Origin: Marinobacter halotolerans
GTDB lineage: Bacteria > Pseudomonadota > Gammaproteobacteria > Pseudomonadales > Oleiphilaceae
Reading direction: 5' to 3'
DNA: 64,000 nt
Assembly: GCF_008795985.1 (NCBI RefSeq)
Contig: NZ_VMHP01000002.1
Coordinates: 682,001 to 746,000, forward strand
Position numbers and translations under genes: made by a program. The notes beneath the pieces are model-generated. The model searched no databases. It saw nothing but the letters and a program-made list of their open reading frames with translations, and had not been told where the DNA came from. Positions within the stretch are counted from its first letter, which is position 1; every line of letters begins with the position of its first letter. Shown here one piece after another: positions 20,479 through 30,003 of this stretch.

Positions 20479-21822
20479 ATGAAGATTACAATTTTCGGCA
20501 CCGGTTATGTTGGCCTGGTCACAGGTGCCTGCCTGGCGGATGTTGGTCATCATGTTCTGTGTATGGACGTGGATCAGGGAAAAATTGAAAAGCTGAAAAA
20601 CGGCCAGATCCCGATTTACGAGCCGGGGCTCGAGTCCATCGTCAAACACACCGTCGAGGCCGGCCGCCTTGCTTTTACCACGGATACCGAGGAAGCCGTC
20701 GGCCACGGCATTCTGCAGTTCATTGCGGTAGGTACTCCGCCGGATGAAGACGGTTCCGCCGACCTGCAGTATGTGACTGCGGTGGCCCGTTCCATCGGTC
20801 AATACATGACGGATTACAAGGTGGTGGTGGACAAGTCCACCGTGCCGGTCGGCACGGGCGACCGGGTCAAGGCAGCGGTGCGCAGTGAGCTCGACAAGCG
20901 CGGCCTTGAACATGAATTCGACGTGGTGTCGAACCCGGAATTCCTGAAAGAAGGCGCCGCCATCAACGATTTCATGAAGCCGGATCGCATCATTGTGGGC
21001 ACAGACAGCGACCGCGCCATGGAGCTTCTGCGTGAAGTGTATTACCCCTTCAACCGCAGCCACGACCGTATGATCTTTATGGATATCCGGTCGGCGGAGC
21101 TGACCAAGTACGCCGCCAACTCCATGCTGGCGACCAAAATCAGCTTCATGAACGAGATTGCCAACCTGGCAGAACGTCTGGGCGCTGATATCGAGAATGT
21201 GCGCCGGGGTATCGGTTCCGACCCACGCATTGGCTATCACTTTATCTACCCGGGCTGTGGTTACGGCGGTTCCTGTTTCCCCAAGGATGTTCAGGCGCTG
21301 ACCCGCATCGCGCGGGATTGCGAATACGACAGCCATCTGTTGAACGCGGTCGAAACGGTCAATAATGCCCAGAAATACGTGCTGTTCGACAAGATCAGCC
21401 ATTTCTTTAACGGCGATCTCAAGGGCAAAGTTGTGGCGCTCTGGGGGCTTGCGTTCAAGCCAAACACCGACGACATGCGGGAAGCGTCCTCAAGAACGCT
21501 GATGCAGCAGTTGTGGAAGGCCGGTGCGTCAGTCCAGGCCTTCGATCCGGAAGCCATGGAGGAGACCCAGCGCATCTTCGGGGATCAGCCGGGTCTGACG
21601 CTGTGTGGTACCAAAGAGCAGGCCATCAAAGGCGCGGATGTACTGGCCATCTGTACCGAGTGGAAGGAGTTCCGTTCTCCTGACTTCGAGGCTATTGCCT
21701 CAGCATTGAGTGGCAAGGCGGTCTTCGACGGACGGAACCTGTACGAACCGGAAATGCTGGAACGCCACGGCATGATCTACTACGCCATCGGTCGTGGCCG
21801 GAACCAGTTTCACGGTAATTGA
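20479..21822 (+). CDS. ugd: UDP-glucose 6-dehydrogenase
   Basis: Two-step NAD-dependent oxidation of UDP-glucose to UDP-glucuronate. The 447-residue protein has the N-terminal Rossmann motif [10 protein letters not shown] (7-16), the conserved [13 protein letters not shown] helix (208-220) and the catalytic cysteine Cys266 in [12 protein letters not shown]. Its product is the substrate of the UDP-glucuronate 4-epimerase-like protein at 40853. It is followed 1 nt later by the HIT gene. Confidence 0.96.
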   Translation: MKITIFGTGYVGLVTGACLADVGHHVLCMDVDQGKIEKLKNGQIPIYEPGLESIVKHTVEAGRLAFTTDTEEAVGHGILQFIAVGTPPDEDGSADLQYVTAVARSIGQYMTDYKVVVDKSTVPVGTGDRVKAAVRSELDKRGLEHEFDVVSNPEFLKEGAAINDFMKPDRIIVGTDSDRAMELLREVYYPFNRSHDRMIFMDIRSAELTKYAANSMLATKISFMNEIANLAERLGADIENVRRGIGSDPRIGYHFIYPGCGYGGSCFPKDVQALTRIARDCEYDSHLLNAVETVNNAQKYVLFDKISHFFNGDLKGKVVALWGLAFKPNTDDMREASSRTLMQQLWKAGASVQAFDPEAMEETQRIFGDQPGLTLCGTKEQAIKGADVLAICTEWKEFRSPDFEAIASALSGKAVFDGRNLYEPEMLERHGMIYYAIGRGRNQFHGN

Positions 21823-21823
21823 T

Positions 21824-22249
21824 ATGAGTTACGATCAGCCCTTCGTTCTGCACTCAAAGCTGGAAGCGGATACCGTTTCCCTCGGCCAGAGCCGGCTGTG
21901 TGAAGTGCGGCTGATGAACGACAGTCACTGGCCCTGGGTGTTGCTTGTACCCAGGGTGGCGGATGTCCGGGAAATCTATCAGCTGCCCAAGGAACAGCAG
22001 CTTCGGCTGGCTGAAGAGTCGTCCTTGCTGGGCGAGGGCATGATGAAGGTGTTTGCCGGTGACAAGTTCAATGTGGCGGCGCTGGGCAACATGGTGCCCC
22101 AGTTGCACCTGCATCATATCGTGCGTTTCGAGGGCGATGCGGCCTGGCCCGGCCCGGTGTGGGGAAAGGTTAGCCCGGAAGCCTATGATCCACAGGCCAT
22201 CGCTGACATCCGGGCCCGACTGCAACCGACTCTGGATGCATTGAAATAG
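21824..22249 (+). CDS. HIT domain protein
   Basis: A 141-residue histidine-triad protein. The triad region reads Q93-L-H95-L-H97-H98, with the first triad histidine replaced by Gln, a common variant in proteobacterial HIT proteins; the nucleophile-position His97 is kept. Members hydrolyse nucleotide phosphoramidates or dinucleoside polyphosphates; the substrate is unknown here. The ATG at 21824 sits just behind the ugd stop, so the two are probably co-transcribed. It converges with fabR. Confidence 0.87.
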   Translation: MSYDQPFVLHSKLEADTVSLGQSRLCEVRLMNDSHWPWVLLVPRVADVREIYQLPKEQQLRLAEESSLLGEGMMKVFAGDKFNVAALGNMVPQLHLHHIVRFEGDAAWPGPVWGKVSPEAYDPQAIADIRARLQPTLDALK

Positions 22250-22251
22250 CG

Positions 22252-22902
22252 CTATTCCCCGCGATCAGCAATGGCGCGGGAACCTACCAGAATGATTCTG
22301 AGCTCGGTCTTCAGTTTATCCTTCAGCAGTTCCTTCTCGGCGTTGGTGGCGTCCAGGGCATCGGCACCCTGATTGAATACCAGCGTCACCATCGCTTCCG
22401 CCACCAGCCTCGAGCTGTACAACGGGCGGTTGCGCTCCTCGGCAATCCGCTTCAGATCTGCCTCCAGTTCCGCCACGAAATGGTCGATCTCCGCCTTGAT
22501 CGCCGTTCTGAAGGGCTTTGATACCCCGGTACTTTCCCGCAGCATCAACCGGAACAGGTTGGAGTTGTTGCCAAGGTACTCCATGAAGGTGTCGACCGAC
22601 GTGCTGATTGCGCTGCCATCGCGGGCAATACGCTTGCGGGCCTGACGCATCAGTTGTCTGAGCGCCACACCGCCTTCATCCACCAGCGCCAGTCCCAGTT
22701 CGTCCAGTTCGGCGAAATGCCGGTAAAACGAGGTGGGGGCAATGCCGGCTTCCCGCGCGACCTCCCGCAGGCTCAGACTACCGAAACCACGATCGGCACT
22801 GAGTTGGGCCAGGGCGGCGTCCATCAGGGCGCGCCTGGTGCGCAGTTTCTGCTCGGCTCTTGTTGACAAATCGGCACTCCAGCGGCGTTGGAAAGGCAAC
22901 AT
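22252..22902 (-). CDS. fabR: TetR-family repressor, FabR-like
   Basis: A TetR-type regulator of about 216 residues. The N-terminal HTH ([42 protein letters not shown]) and the C-terminal [21 protein letters not shown] segment are characteristic of FabR, which represses unsaturated fatty acid genes fabA/fabB or a desaturase. No such target is in the window. The frame opens 4 codons earlier at a TTG; the ATG at 22902 is preferred, but neither has a strong ribosome site. Confidence 0.88.
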   Translation of the reverse strand: MLPFQRRWSADLSTRAEQKLRTRRALMDAALAQLSADRGFGSLSLREVAREAGIAPTSFYRHFAELDELGLALVDEGGVALRQLMRQARKRIARDGSAISTSVDTFMEYLGNNSNLFRLMLRESTGVSKPFRTAIKAEIDHFVAELEADLKRIAEERNRPLYSSRLVAEAMVTLVFNQGADALDATNAEKELLKDKLKTELRIILVGSRAIADRGE

Positions 22903-22956
22903 TCTAGCCGTCAATCACCGAACCGTCATCTACGATCCTTTTGCTCACAACGGAGC

Positions 22957-22985
22957 CTGATTTTCAGTGTCATTGTGTTTATAAT
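22957..22985 (+). promoter_or_regulatory. promoter of aspS
   Basis: A perfect -10 TATAAT at 22980-22985 with a poor -35 (CTGATT at 22957-22962, 17-bp spacer). Because the hexamer overlaps the in-frame ATG at 22984, transcription should begin downstream of that codon. This rules out the upstream starts and supports 23026 for aspS. Confidence 0.55.
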
Positions 22986-23025
22986 GGCCCACTTTTCGCA
23001 CACATCAGAAACAACGGGAACCGGT

Positions 23026-24834
23026 ATGCGCAGTCATTATTGCGGTGGGATCAACGAATCCCACATTGATCAGGAAGTCACACTTTGCGGTTGGGTGCAC
23101 CGTCGCCGCGATCATGGCGGGGTCATCTTTCTGGATCTCCGTGATCGGGACGGTATGTCCCAGGTAGTGATTGACCCGGATACCCCCGAAAGCTTTGCGC
23201 TGGCGGAAAAAGTCCGCAGCGAATTCGTCGTGCAGATTACTGGCCGTGTTCGCCGCCGCCCGGCAGGAACCGAAAACAGCAACATGTCCACCGGCCAGGT
23301 GGAAGTGCTGGGCAAACAGCTGGCCATTCTCAACGCCGCTGCAACGCCGCCTTTCCCGCTGGACGAGCACGAGCATGTGGGCGAGGACGTTCGCCTCAAA
23401 TACCGCTATGTGGATCTGCGTCGGCCGGAGATGATCAATCGACTGCGCTTTCGTTCGCGAGTTACCAGCTATGTCCGGAACTTCCTGGACGGCAACGGCT
23501 TCATGGATGTGGAAACTCCGATCCTGACCCGTGCAACACCGGAAGGTGCCCGTGATTACCTGGTGCCGAGCCGCACCCACGAAGGTTCCTTCTTCGCGCT
23601 TCCGCAATCGCCCCAGCTGTTCAAGCAGTTGCTGATGGTGTCCGGCGTTGACCGTTATTACCAGATCGCCAAGTGCTTCCGCGACGAAGACCTGCGGGCG
23701 GATCGCCAGCCGGAATTCACCCAGATCGATATCGAGGCGTCCTTCGTTGATGAAGAGACCCTGATGTCGCTGACCGAAGACATGATCCGGGCCCTGTTCA
23801 AAGATGTACTGGAGATCGCCCTGCCAGCCTTTCCGCGCATGCCTTACAAGGAAGCCATGCAACGCTACGGCAGCGACAAGCCGGACCTGCGTATCCCGCT
23901 GGAGCTGATCGACGTGGGCGACCTGGTGGCCGGTGTGGATTTCAAAGTATTCGCCGGCCCTGCCAATGATGAAAAAGGCCGCGTCGCGGCACTGCGTGTT
24001 CCCAGGGGCGGGGAGCTAACCCGCAAGCAGATCGACGACTACACCAAGTTCGTCGGTATCTATGGAGCGAAAGGCCTGGCCTATATCAAGGTCAACGATG
24101 TGTCGAAAGGTGTGGAAGGCCTGCAGTCGCCGATCATCAAATTCCTGGGGGATGATGTCGCCCAGGCCGTGATCGAGAGGGTTGCCGCCGAAGACGGCGA
24201 TATCGTCTTCTTCGGTGCGGACAAGACCAACGTGGTCAACGAAGCCCTTGGCGCGCTGCGCATCAAGGTCGGCCACGATATGAAGCTGCTGACCACCGAC
24301 TGGGCGCCGCTCTGGGTCGTGGATTTCCCGATGTTCGAGGAAACCCCGGATGGCGGTCTGACCGCCATTCACCACCCGTTCACCGCGCCTTCCTGCACCC
24401 CGGAAGAGCTCGCCGCGTCGCCGGCCACGGCTTTGTCCCGTGCCTACGACATGGTGCTGAACGGTACCGAGCTGGGCGGTGGATCCATTCGTATCCACGA
24501 CCAGTCCACCCAGGAAGGCGTGTTCCGTGCTCTGGGTATTGGTGACGAGGAAGCCCGTGAAAAATTCGGCTTCCTGCTGGATGCCCTGAAATACGGCTGT
24601 CCCCCCCATGGCGGTCTGGCCTTTGGCCTGGACCGGTTGATCATGCTGATGACCGGCGCCACTTCCATTCGTGACGTCATCGCGTTCCCGAAAACCCAGA
24701 GCGCGACCTGCCTGATGACCCAGGCTCCGGGCGAGGTCACCGACAAGCAGCTGCGGGAACTCCATATCCGCCGCCGCAAGCCGGCCGCCAAAGCTGGTGA
24801 GGGGAGCGTGGCACAGCAGGCAGAGGAATCGTAA
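23026..24834 (+). CDS. aspS: aspartyl-tRNA synthetase
   Basis: Class IIb synthetase charging tRNA-Asp, or both tRNA-Asp and tRNA-Asn if non-discriminating. The 602-residue protein shows the N-terminal anticodon-binding OB fold ([23 protein letters not shown]), motif 2 ([19 protein letters not shown]), the bacterial GAD insertion and motif 3 (GLAFGLDRL). The start [10 protein letters not shown] matches the family. About ten extra C-terminal residues, rich in Ala, Gly and Glu, make it slightly longer than E. coli AspS. ruvC starts 9 nt after it. Confidence 0.97.
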   Translation: MRSHYCGGINESHIDQEVTLCGWVHRRRDHGGVIFLDLRDRDGMSQVVIDPDTPESFALAEKVRSEFVVQITGRVRRRPAGTENSNMSTGQVEVLGKQLAILNAAATPPFPLDEHEHVGEDVRLKYRYVDLRRPEMINRLRFRSRVTSYVRNFLDGNGFMDVETPILTRATPEGARDYLVPSRTHEGSFFALPQSPQLFKQLLMVSGVDRYYQIAKCFRDEDLRADRQPEFTQIDIEASFVDEETLMSLTEDMIRALFKDVLEIALPAFPRMPYKEAMQRYGSDKPDLRIPLELIDVGDLVAGVDFKVFAGPANDEKGRVAALRVPRGGELTRKQIDDYTKFVGIYGAKGLAYIKVNDVSKGVEGLQSPIIKFLGDDVAQAVIERVAAEDGDIVFFGADKTNVVNEALGALRIKVGHDMKLLTTDWAPLWVVDFPMFEETPDGGLTAIHHPFTAPSCTPEELAASPATALSRAYDMVLNGTELGGGSIRIHDQSTQEGVFRALGIGDEEAREKFGFLLDALKYGCPPHGGLAFGLDRLIMLMTGATSIRDVIAFPKTQSATCLMTQAPGEVTDKQLRELHIRRRKPAAKAGEGSVAQQAEES

Positions 24835-24843
24835 GGGAACCCT

Positions 24844-25368
24844 GTGCCGATCATCCTGGGAGTCGATCCCGGTTCGCGAATCACCGGTTATGGCCTGATC
24901 AGGGTTGATGGACGGGATATCGAATACCTGGACAGCGGGTGTATCCGCGTCGGTGAAAAGCCGATGGCGGAGCGCCTGCAGACCATCTTCCACAGTCTGG
25001 CAACGCTGATCGGCGAATACCGTCCCGAGGAGTTCGCCATAGAGCAGGTGTTCATGGCGCGCAACCCCGATTCGGCCCTCAAGCTGGGCCAGGCTCGAGG
25101 TGCAGCAATTGTCAGTGCGGCAAATAGCGGGCTGGCAGTGCATGAATACTCGGCGCGGCAGGTAAAGCAGGCTGTGGTTGGCAAGGGCGGTGCCGACAAG
25201 GCTCAGGTACAGCATATGGTTCAGGTACTGCTGGGACTGTCCCGTAAGCCTCAAGCCGATGCGGCTGACGCCTTGGCCATTGCCTTGTGCCATGCCCATA
25301 TGAGTCAGAGCATTACCCGCCTTGCCGGCAGTGGCGGAAAGGTTCGCGGTGGCCGGGTTCGCCGTTAA
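24844..25368 (+). CDS. ruvC: Holliday junction endonuclease RuvC
   Basis: Resolves Holliday junctions as a dimer with RuvAB. The 174-residue protein begins at a GTG and carries the RNase H-like acidic residues: Asp8 in [12 protein letters not shown], Glu in [11 protein letters not shown] and the Asp pair in [15 protein letters not shown]. The C-terminus adds a Gly/Arg-rich tail. It precedes ruvA, separated by a 154-bp spacer containing a 20-bp inverted repeat. Confidence 0.96.
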   Translation: MPIILGVDPGSRITGYGLIRVDGRDIEYLDSGCIRVGEKPMAERLQTIFHSLATLIGEYRPEEFAIEQVFMARNPDSALKLGQARGAAIVSAANSGLAVHEYSARQVKQAVVGKGGADKAQVQHMVQVLLGLSRKPQADAADALAIALCHAHMSQSITRLAGSGGKVRGGRVRR

Positions 25369-25390
25369 CACCATAAGTCTGGAAAGTGAA

Positions 25391-25484
25391 CGGGCATGTC
25401 TTGCCAGAATCGTGCGGAGCCATGGATGGCGGAGCCCGAGCGTACAGGGACTTATTTACAGCGTATTCTGGCAAGACATGCCCG
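25391..25484. repeat. 94-bp element with perfect 20-bp inverted ends
   Basis: CGGGCATGTCTTGCCAGAAT (25391-25410) is repeated exactly in inverted orientation at 25465-25484. The 54-bp interior contains two copies of GCGGAGCC and a small CCAT-GG-ATGG dyad. It lies alone in the ruvC-ruvA spacer. I see no T tract and no second copy in the window. The structure resembles a dispersed intergenic element of the REP/MITE kind. Confidence 0.75.
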
Positions 25485-25522
25485 CTCGCTTTGTGCACAT
25501 TTGTTGAGCAGGAGGAAGGCCG

Positions 25523-26155
25523 GTGATTGGTCGTATTCGAGGAGTTCTGATCGAGAAATCACCCGCGCAGGCGCTGGTTGAGTGTGCCGGGCTGGGCTAT
25601 GAAATCGATATTCCCGTGACAACCTTTTTTAACCTCCCGGAGCCCGGTGAAGAGGTCTTGTTGCACACCCACTTTGCGGTCCGCGAAGATCATCAGAGCC
25701 TGTTTGGTTTCGCCGCCCGGTTTGACCGGGATCTTTTTCGTCAGTTGATCAAGGTGAATGGCGTTGGCCCGAAAATGGCCGTTGGCATTCTGTCCGGCCT
25801 GGACGCCAACCAGTTCATCCGTTGCGTTGAAGCCCGGGATATCAATTCGTTAGTCAAACTGCCGGGTGTCGGTAAAAAAACCGCAGAGCGTTTGCTGATT
25901 GAGATGACTGACAGAATCAAGCAGCTTGAAGGCCAGTTTGCTCTAGCCACCGGTGGCGCAACTCCAACAGACCCGGCGGCAGCTCAGCCCCTGCCGGCAG
26001 GCCATTCTCCGGTAGAAGAAGCCGAGTCAGCCCTGATTTCCCTGGGCTACAAACCCCAGGAAGCTACCAAGACCATTAGCCGAATTGCCGAGGAAGGAAT
26101 GTCCAGTCAGGAGCTTATCCGGCTGGCATTGCGGGCTATGATTCCGGCAAACTGA
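25523..26155 (+). CDS. ruvA: Holliday junction DNA helicase subunit RuvA
   Basis: Tetrameric junction-binding subunit that loads RuvB. The 210-residue protein has the N-terminal OB fold (MIGRIRGVLIEKSPAQ), tandem helix-hairpin-helix motifs (LIKVNGVGPKMA, LVKLPGVGKKTAERL) and the C-terminal domain III after an Ala/Pro-rich linker. AGGAGGAAGG upstream gives a strong ribosome site. It is transcribed with ruvC and ruvB. Confidence 0.97.
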   Translation: MIGRIRGVLIEKSPAQALVECAGLGYEIDIPVTTFFNLPEPGEEVLLHTHFAVREDHQSLFGFAARFDRDLFRQLIKVNGVGPKMAVGILSGLDANQFIRCVEARDINSLVKLPGVGKKTAERLLIEMTDRIKQLEGQFALATGGATPTDPAAAQPLPAGHSPVEEAESALISLGYKPQEATKTISRIAEEGMSSQELIRLALRAMIPAN

Positions 26156-26294
26156 TGGTTTGTGGCGTCTTGCTGCAAAGTCTGGTCGCTTACTCATGCC
26201 CCGGAGTTAGTATGTGTATAGAGCGTAACGTGACACTAACCCGGGTGTTTGTAGAATTGCGCTAAGATGTTGATTCACTCCAGCGAGTAAACAG

Positions 26295-27323
26295 ATGATT
26301 GAGTCGGATCGCCTTATCACGGCCCAGGCAGGTCAGTACGAAGAAGTTCAGGACCGGGCAATCCGGCCTGGTGTACTGGCGGATTATGTGGGCCAGCCCG
26401 CTGTTCGCGAACAGATGGATATTTTCATCTCCGCTGCCCGTGGGCGTGAGGAAGCGCTGGATCATGTGCTGATCTTCGGCCCGCCCGGGCTGGGCAAGAC
26501 CACGCTCGCCAACATCATCGCCAACGAAATGGGCGTCTCCATCAAGACCACCTCCGGCCCGGTACTGGAAAAGGCCGGCGACCTGGCCGCCATGCTGACC
26601 AACCTCGAATCAGGCGATGTGCTCTTTATTGATGAGATCCATCGACTGAGCGCCGCCGTTGAGGAAGTGCTGTACCCCGCCATGGAAGACTATCAGTTGG
26701 ACATCATGATCGGTGAGGGCCCCGCAGCCCGGTCGATCAAGCTGGATCTTCCGCCTTTTACATTGGTGGGCGCCACCACCCGGGCAGGCTTGCTGACATC
26801 TCCTCTGCGGGACCGGTTTGGCATAGTTCAACGGCTGGAGTTCTATAACACCGAGGACCTGACCAGCATCATCCTGCGCTCGGCTCGGCTGTCTTCGGTG
26901 ACCATTGATCAGGGTGGGGCGTTTGAAATCGCAAGACGATCAAGGGGCACGCCGCGGATCGCCAACCGCCTGCTGCGCCGGGTGCGTGATTTTGCCGAAG
27001 TGAAAGCAGACGGCGCCATCAGCGAATCCATTGCCGACCAGGCACTGAACATGCTGAAAGTGGATGCCCAGGGCTTCGATCACATGGACCGGCGTCTGCT
27101 GCTGGCGATGATCGAGAAATTTGACGGCGGCCCGGTTGGTGTTGAAAGCCTGGCGGCGGCAATCAGCGAGGAGCGCGGTACCATCGAGGATGTGCTGGAG
27201 CCCTTCCTGATCCAGCAAGGGTTCATGGTGCGCACCCCCCGGGGCCGCATGGTAACCTCCAATGCCTATCAGCATTTTGGAGTCGTGCCGGTGAATCCTG
27301 ACCGGGAGGATCGTTTTGACTGA
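26295..27323 (+). CDS. ruvB: Holliday junction DNA helicase subunit RuvB
   Basis: AAA+ motor that drives branch migration. The 342-residue protein has Walker A ([11 protein letters not shown]), Walker B (LFIDEIHRL), sensor 1 (GATTRAG) and a C-terminal winged helix (RTPRGRMVT). Length and motifs are standard. The stop overlaps the TTG start of ybgC by 8 nt. Confidence 0.98.
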   Translation: MIESDRLITAQAGQYEEVQDRAIRPGVLADYVGQPAVREQMDIFISAARGREEALDHVLIFGPPGLGKTTLANIIANEMGVSIKTTSGPVLEKAGDLAAMLTNLESGDVLFIDEIHRLSAAVEEVLYPAMEDYQLDIMIGEGPAARSIKLDLPPFTLVGATTRAGLLTSPLRDRFGIVQRLEFYNTEDLTSIILRSARLSSVTIDQGGAFEIARRSRGTPRIANRLLRRVRDFAEVKADGAISESIADQALNMLKVDAQGFDHMDRRLLLAMIEKFDGGPVGVESLAAAISEERGTIEDVLEPFLIQQGFMVRTPRGRMVTSNAYQHFGVVPVNPDREDRFD

Positions 27324-27747
27324 GCCCGCGCCCAATGGCTTCTCATTGCCGCTGCGTGTCTATATCGAGGATACGGACGCCGGCGGCATCGTCTATCACG
27401 CCAAATACCTTCACTACATGGAACGCGCCCGCACCGAATGGGTGCGTAGTTTTGGTGTAGGGTTACGGGATGGCTTGAGCGAGAACATCAGTTACGTCGT
27501 GCAGAAACTGTCGATCCATTACGGTGTGCCGGCAAAGCTTGATGACGAGCTGAGGGTAACAACCGAGCCCGCCGGGTTTGGCCGGGTGTGGATGGATTTC
27601 CGGCAGCGGGTGGTCAGGGTCTCTGACCAGAAAGAGCTGGCTGCCGCCGATGTCAGGGTGGCCTGTATTGCACTGGATTCCGGGCGACCGCGCCGTTTGC
27701 CACCGGCCATGGTGGATGTGCTTGCATTGAGCCAGCAACCGGTTTGA
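27316..27747 (+). CDS. ybgC: tol-pal system acyl-CoA thioesterase
   Basis: Hotdog 4-hydroxybenzoyl-CoA thioesterase-type protein at the head of the tol-pal operon, thought to act on acyl-CoA or acyl-ACP at the membrane. The active-site segment [21 protein letters not shown] with the key Asp is clear; 143 residues is the usual size. The start is a TTG with GGGAGGA upstream, inside the end of ruvB, suggesting coupling between the ruv and tol genes. Confidence 0.94.
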   Translation: MTEPAPNGFSLPLRVYIEDTDAGGIVYHAKYLHYMERARTEWVRSFGVGLRDGLSENISYVVQKLSIHYGVPAKLDDELRVTTEPAGFGRVWMDFRQRVVRVSDQKELAAADVRVACIALDSGRPRRLPPAMVDVLALSQQPV

Positions 27748-27782
27748 CGGTCTAACGTAAGAGTAAGAACAAGGAGCTAAAG

Positions 27783-28463
27783 GTGGAGTCAGAACTTTCT
27801 GTCTGGTATCTCATTGCGAATGCCGGGGTACTCGTTCAACTGGTCATGCTGTTGCTGGCTCTGGCCTCGGTGGTTTCCTGGGCGCTGATTTTCCAGCGCG
27901 TACAGGTGTTCAGAAAGGCCCGGCAGGCTCAATTTGCCTTTGAAGAGCGGTTCTGGTCCGGCATGGATCTGGGCAAGCTTTACCGCGAGGTCAGCGAGAA
28001 CCCGACGCCTTTTTCCGGCATGGAATCGCTGTTCCGGTCTGGCTTCAAGGAATTTTCCCGCCTGCGTCAGCAGAGCCGCGATGCGGATGCCGTTATGGAA
28101 GGTAGCCAGCGGGCCATGCGAGTCGCGTTCTCGCGGGAGCAGGAAAGGCTGGAAGCGCACCTTCCGTTTCTGGCGACGGTAGGGTCCACCAGCCCCTATA
28201 TCGGTCTGTTCGGCACCGTATGGGGCATCATGAACTCGTTTCGCGGCCTGGCCCAGGTTCAGCAGGCAACACTGGCAACCGTGGCTCCGGGTATTTCAGA
28301 GGCCCTGATCGCAACCGCCATGGGCCTGTTCGCGGCCATTCCCGCGGTCATTGCCTACAACCGGTTCTCGGCCATGTCCGATGCGCTTCTGAAGAATTAC
28401 GAAACCTTTGCGGAAGAATTCTCCAGTATTCTGCATCGTCGGGTTCACAGCTCCGAGGAGTAA
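27783..28463 (+). CDS. tolQ: TolQ, Tol-Pal proton channel subunit
   Basis: Inner-membrane ExbB/MotA-like protein using the proton gradient for outer membrane invagination at division. The 226-residue protein has three predicted membrane helices (about 15-40, 130-160 and 170-195) and the conserved TVGSTSPYIGLFGTVWGIM segment of helix 2. It starts at a GTG just after a GGAG site. tolR follows 6 nt after the stop. Confidence 0.96.
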   Translation: MESELSVWYLIANAGVLVQLVMLLLALASVVSWALIFQRVQVFRKARQAQFAFEERFWSGMDLGKLYREVSENPTPFSGMESLFRSGFKEFSRLRQQSRDADAVMEGSQRAMRVAFSREQERLEAHLPFLATVGSTSPYIGLFGTVWGIMNSFRGLAQVQQATLATVAPGISEALIATAMGLFAAIPAVIAYNRFSAMSDALLKNYETFAEEFSSILHRRVHSSEE

Positions 28464-28469
28464 ACCGCT

Positions 28470-28916
28470 ATGAAAGGCATGGGAATGATGCCGCCCCGGC
28501 AGCGCAAGCCAATGTCGGAAATCAACGTGGTCCCCTACATCGATGTGATGCTGGTGCTGCTGGTGATCTTCATGGTCACGGCGCCAATGCTCACCCAGGG
28601 TGTGAAGGTGGATCTGCCGGAAACCACCTCCGAGCCGATACAGTCAGATAAGAACGTGGAATCGATTGTGGTGTCGGTGGACAGCAACGGCGCCTACTTC
28701 ATGGAAATTGGTGGCGACAGCAGTCAGCCGATGCCCCTGGCGGACGTTCGCGATCGCATATCCAAGATTCTGTCCCAGCGCGCCGATCGCGAGGTGCTGG
28801 TGCGAGGGGACGAGAACGTCAGTTATGGTGTAGTGGTGAGTCTGATGGCTGAACTTCAGGCCGCTGGCGCGTCCAATGTGGGCCTGATAACCGAAGCACC
28901 TATGAACGATGAGTAA
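28470..28916 (+). CDS. tolR: TolR, Tol-Pal stator subunit
   Basis: ExbD-like partner of TolQ. The 148-residue protein has one membrane helix (about 20-42) with the proton-carrying Asp in VVPYIDVMLVLLVIFMVTAPM and a periplasmic domain ending in ASNVGLITEAP. Position between tolQ and tolA is canonical. Confidence 0.96.
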   Translation: MKGMGMMPPRQRKPMSEINVVPYIDVMLVLLVIFMVTAPMLTQGVKVDLPETTSEPIQSDKNVESIVVSVDSNGAYFMEIGGDSSQPMPLADVRDRISKILSQRADREVLVRGDENVSYGVVVSLMAELQAAGASNVGLITEAPMNDE

Positions 28917-28961
28917 GCAGAGATTGCTGACTGAAGGCCGGAACAGCGTGGGTAGTTCATT

Positions 28962-29987
28962 GTGATTGGTCATGAGCGGGACACAGGAGACAAAGCACAG
29001 GCACCCTGGAAGTCGCCTGTGGCGCTCTCCGTGTTTTTGCACGCCCTGGTGCTAGTGGTCGCATTGGCAGGCTGGTCCTGGACCAACCCTGACGACGACC
29101 CGCAGCCGCCCAGCATTTCGGCGCGGTTGATCACCCAGGCGGAACCCGAACCCAGCCCGGTTGTCGATACCGTAGACGAGCCTGACCGGGACCAGGAACG
29201 CCAGAAGGCCCAGGAAGAGCAACGTCGCCAGCAGCAGGAAGCCGAACGTCGCCAGAAAGAAAAGGAGCAGGCCGAGGAAGCTCGTCGTATCCAGCAGCAA
29301 AAAGAGCAGGAACGTCAGCGCCAGGCCGAGGCAGAAAAGAAACGGGAGCAGGAACGTCTGAAAGCCCAGCAGGCGGCCAAGGAAAAAGCCGAGGCCGAAG
29401 CGAAAGAGCGGGCACGGCAGAAAGCCGAGGAAGAACGCCGTAAACAGGAGGCCGCACGCAAGGCTGCTGAGGAAAAACGCCGCGCCGAAGAGGAGCGCCA
29501 GCGCCAGGAGGCCGAGCGCCAGGCCCGGGAAGAGCAGGAGCGCCTTGAGGCTGAACGGAAACGCAAAGAGCGCGAGCGTCAGCTCCGGGAATCCCAGCTT
29601 GAGGCCCTGGCCGAGGAAGCCGCCCAGGAGCAGCAGGCTGAGGAACGCAGGCGTAAGGAAGCGGCAGCCGCCAAGGCCCGCCAGGTGCAGATGCTGTCGG
29701 AAAGTCAGAAATTCCGGGCGCTGATCCGTGATCGGCTGATGAAAGCCTGGTATCCGCCACCGTCGGCGACCAGTGCCATGTCCACAACTTTGCAGATCAA
29801 CCTGCTGCCAACGGGCGAGTTGGTTGGGGTGAAAATTCTGTCGGCGAGCGGAAACTCAGCCTTCGACAACACGACGCTTAGCGCAGTCCGCGCGGTGGGG
29901 CAGTACCCGGTTCCTGAAGACCGGCAGATATTCGAAGAATATTTCCGCCAGTTTTCCATAGAATTCAACCCAGAGAATGTGCAATGA
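28962..29987 (+). CDS. tolA: TolA, energy-transducing membrane anchor
   Basis: Connects TolQR to TolB/Pal across the periplasm. The 341-residue protein has an N-terminal membrane helix (about 17-38), a highly charged Lys/Glu/Arg/Gln/Ala coiled coil from about 70 to 250 and a globular C-terminal domain (FRALIRDRLMKAWYPPPS to the end) with the TonB-like LPTGELVGVKILSASG strand. It is shorter than E. coli TolA. The start is a GTG at 28962; the ATG at 28972 is out of frame. Confidence 0.93.
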   Translation: MIGHERDTGDKAQAPWKSPVALSVFLHALVLVVALAGWSWTNPDDDPQPPSISARLITQAEPEPSPVVDTVDEPDRDQERQKAQEEQRRQQQEAERRQKEKEQAEEARRIQQQKEQERQRQAEAEKKREQERLKAQQAAKEKAEAEAKERARQKAEEERRKQEAARKAAEEKRRAEEERQRQEAERQAREEQERLEAERKRKERERQLRESQLEALAEEAAQEQQAEERRRKEAAAAKARQVQMLSESQKFRALIRDRLMKAWYPPPSATSAMSTTLQINLLPTGELVGVKILSASGNSAFDNTTLSAVRAVGQYPVPEDRQIFEEYFRQFSIEFNPENVQ

Positions 29988-30003
29988 CGCCAACGAGGCA
30001 ATC

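Noticed and set aside
29131..29787. 218-codon Pro/Ala/Gly-rich frame antisense to tolA
   Set aside because: Low-complexity shadow of the tolA coiled-coil codons; tolA is firmly supported by context.
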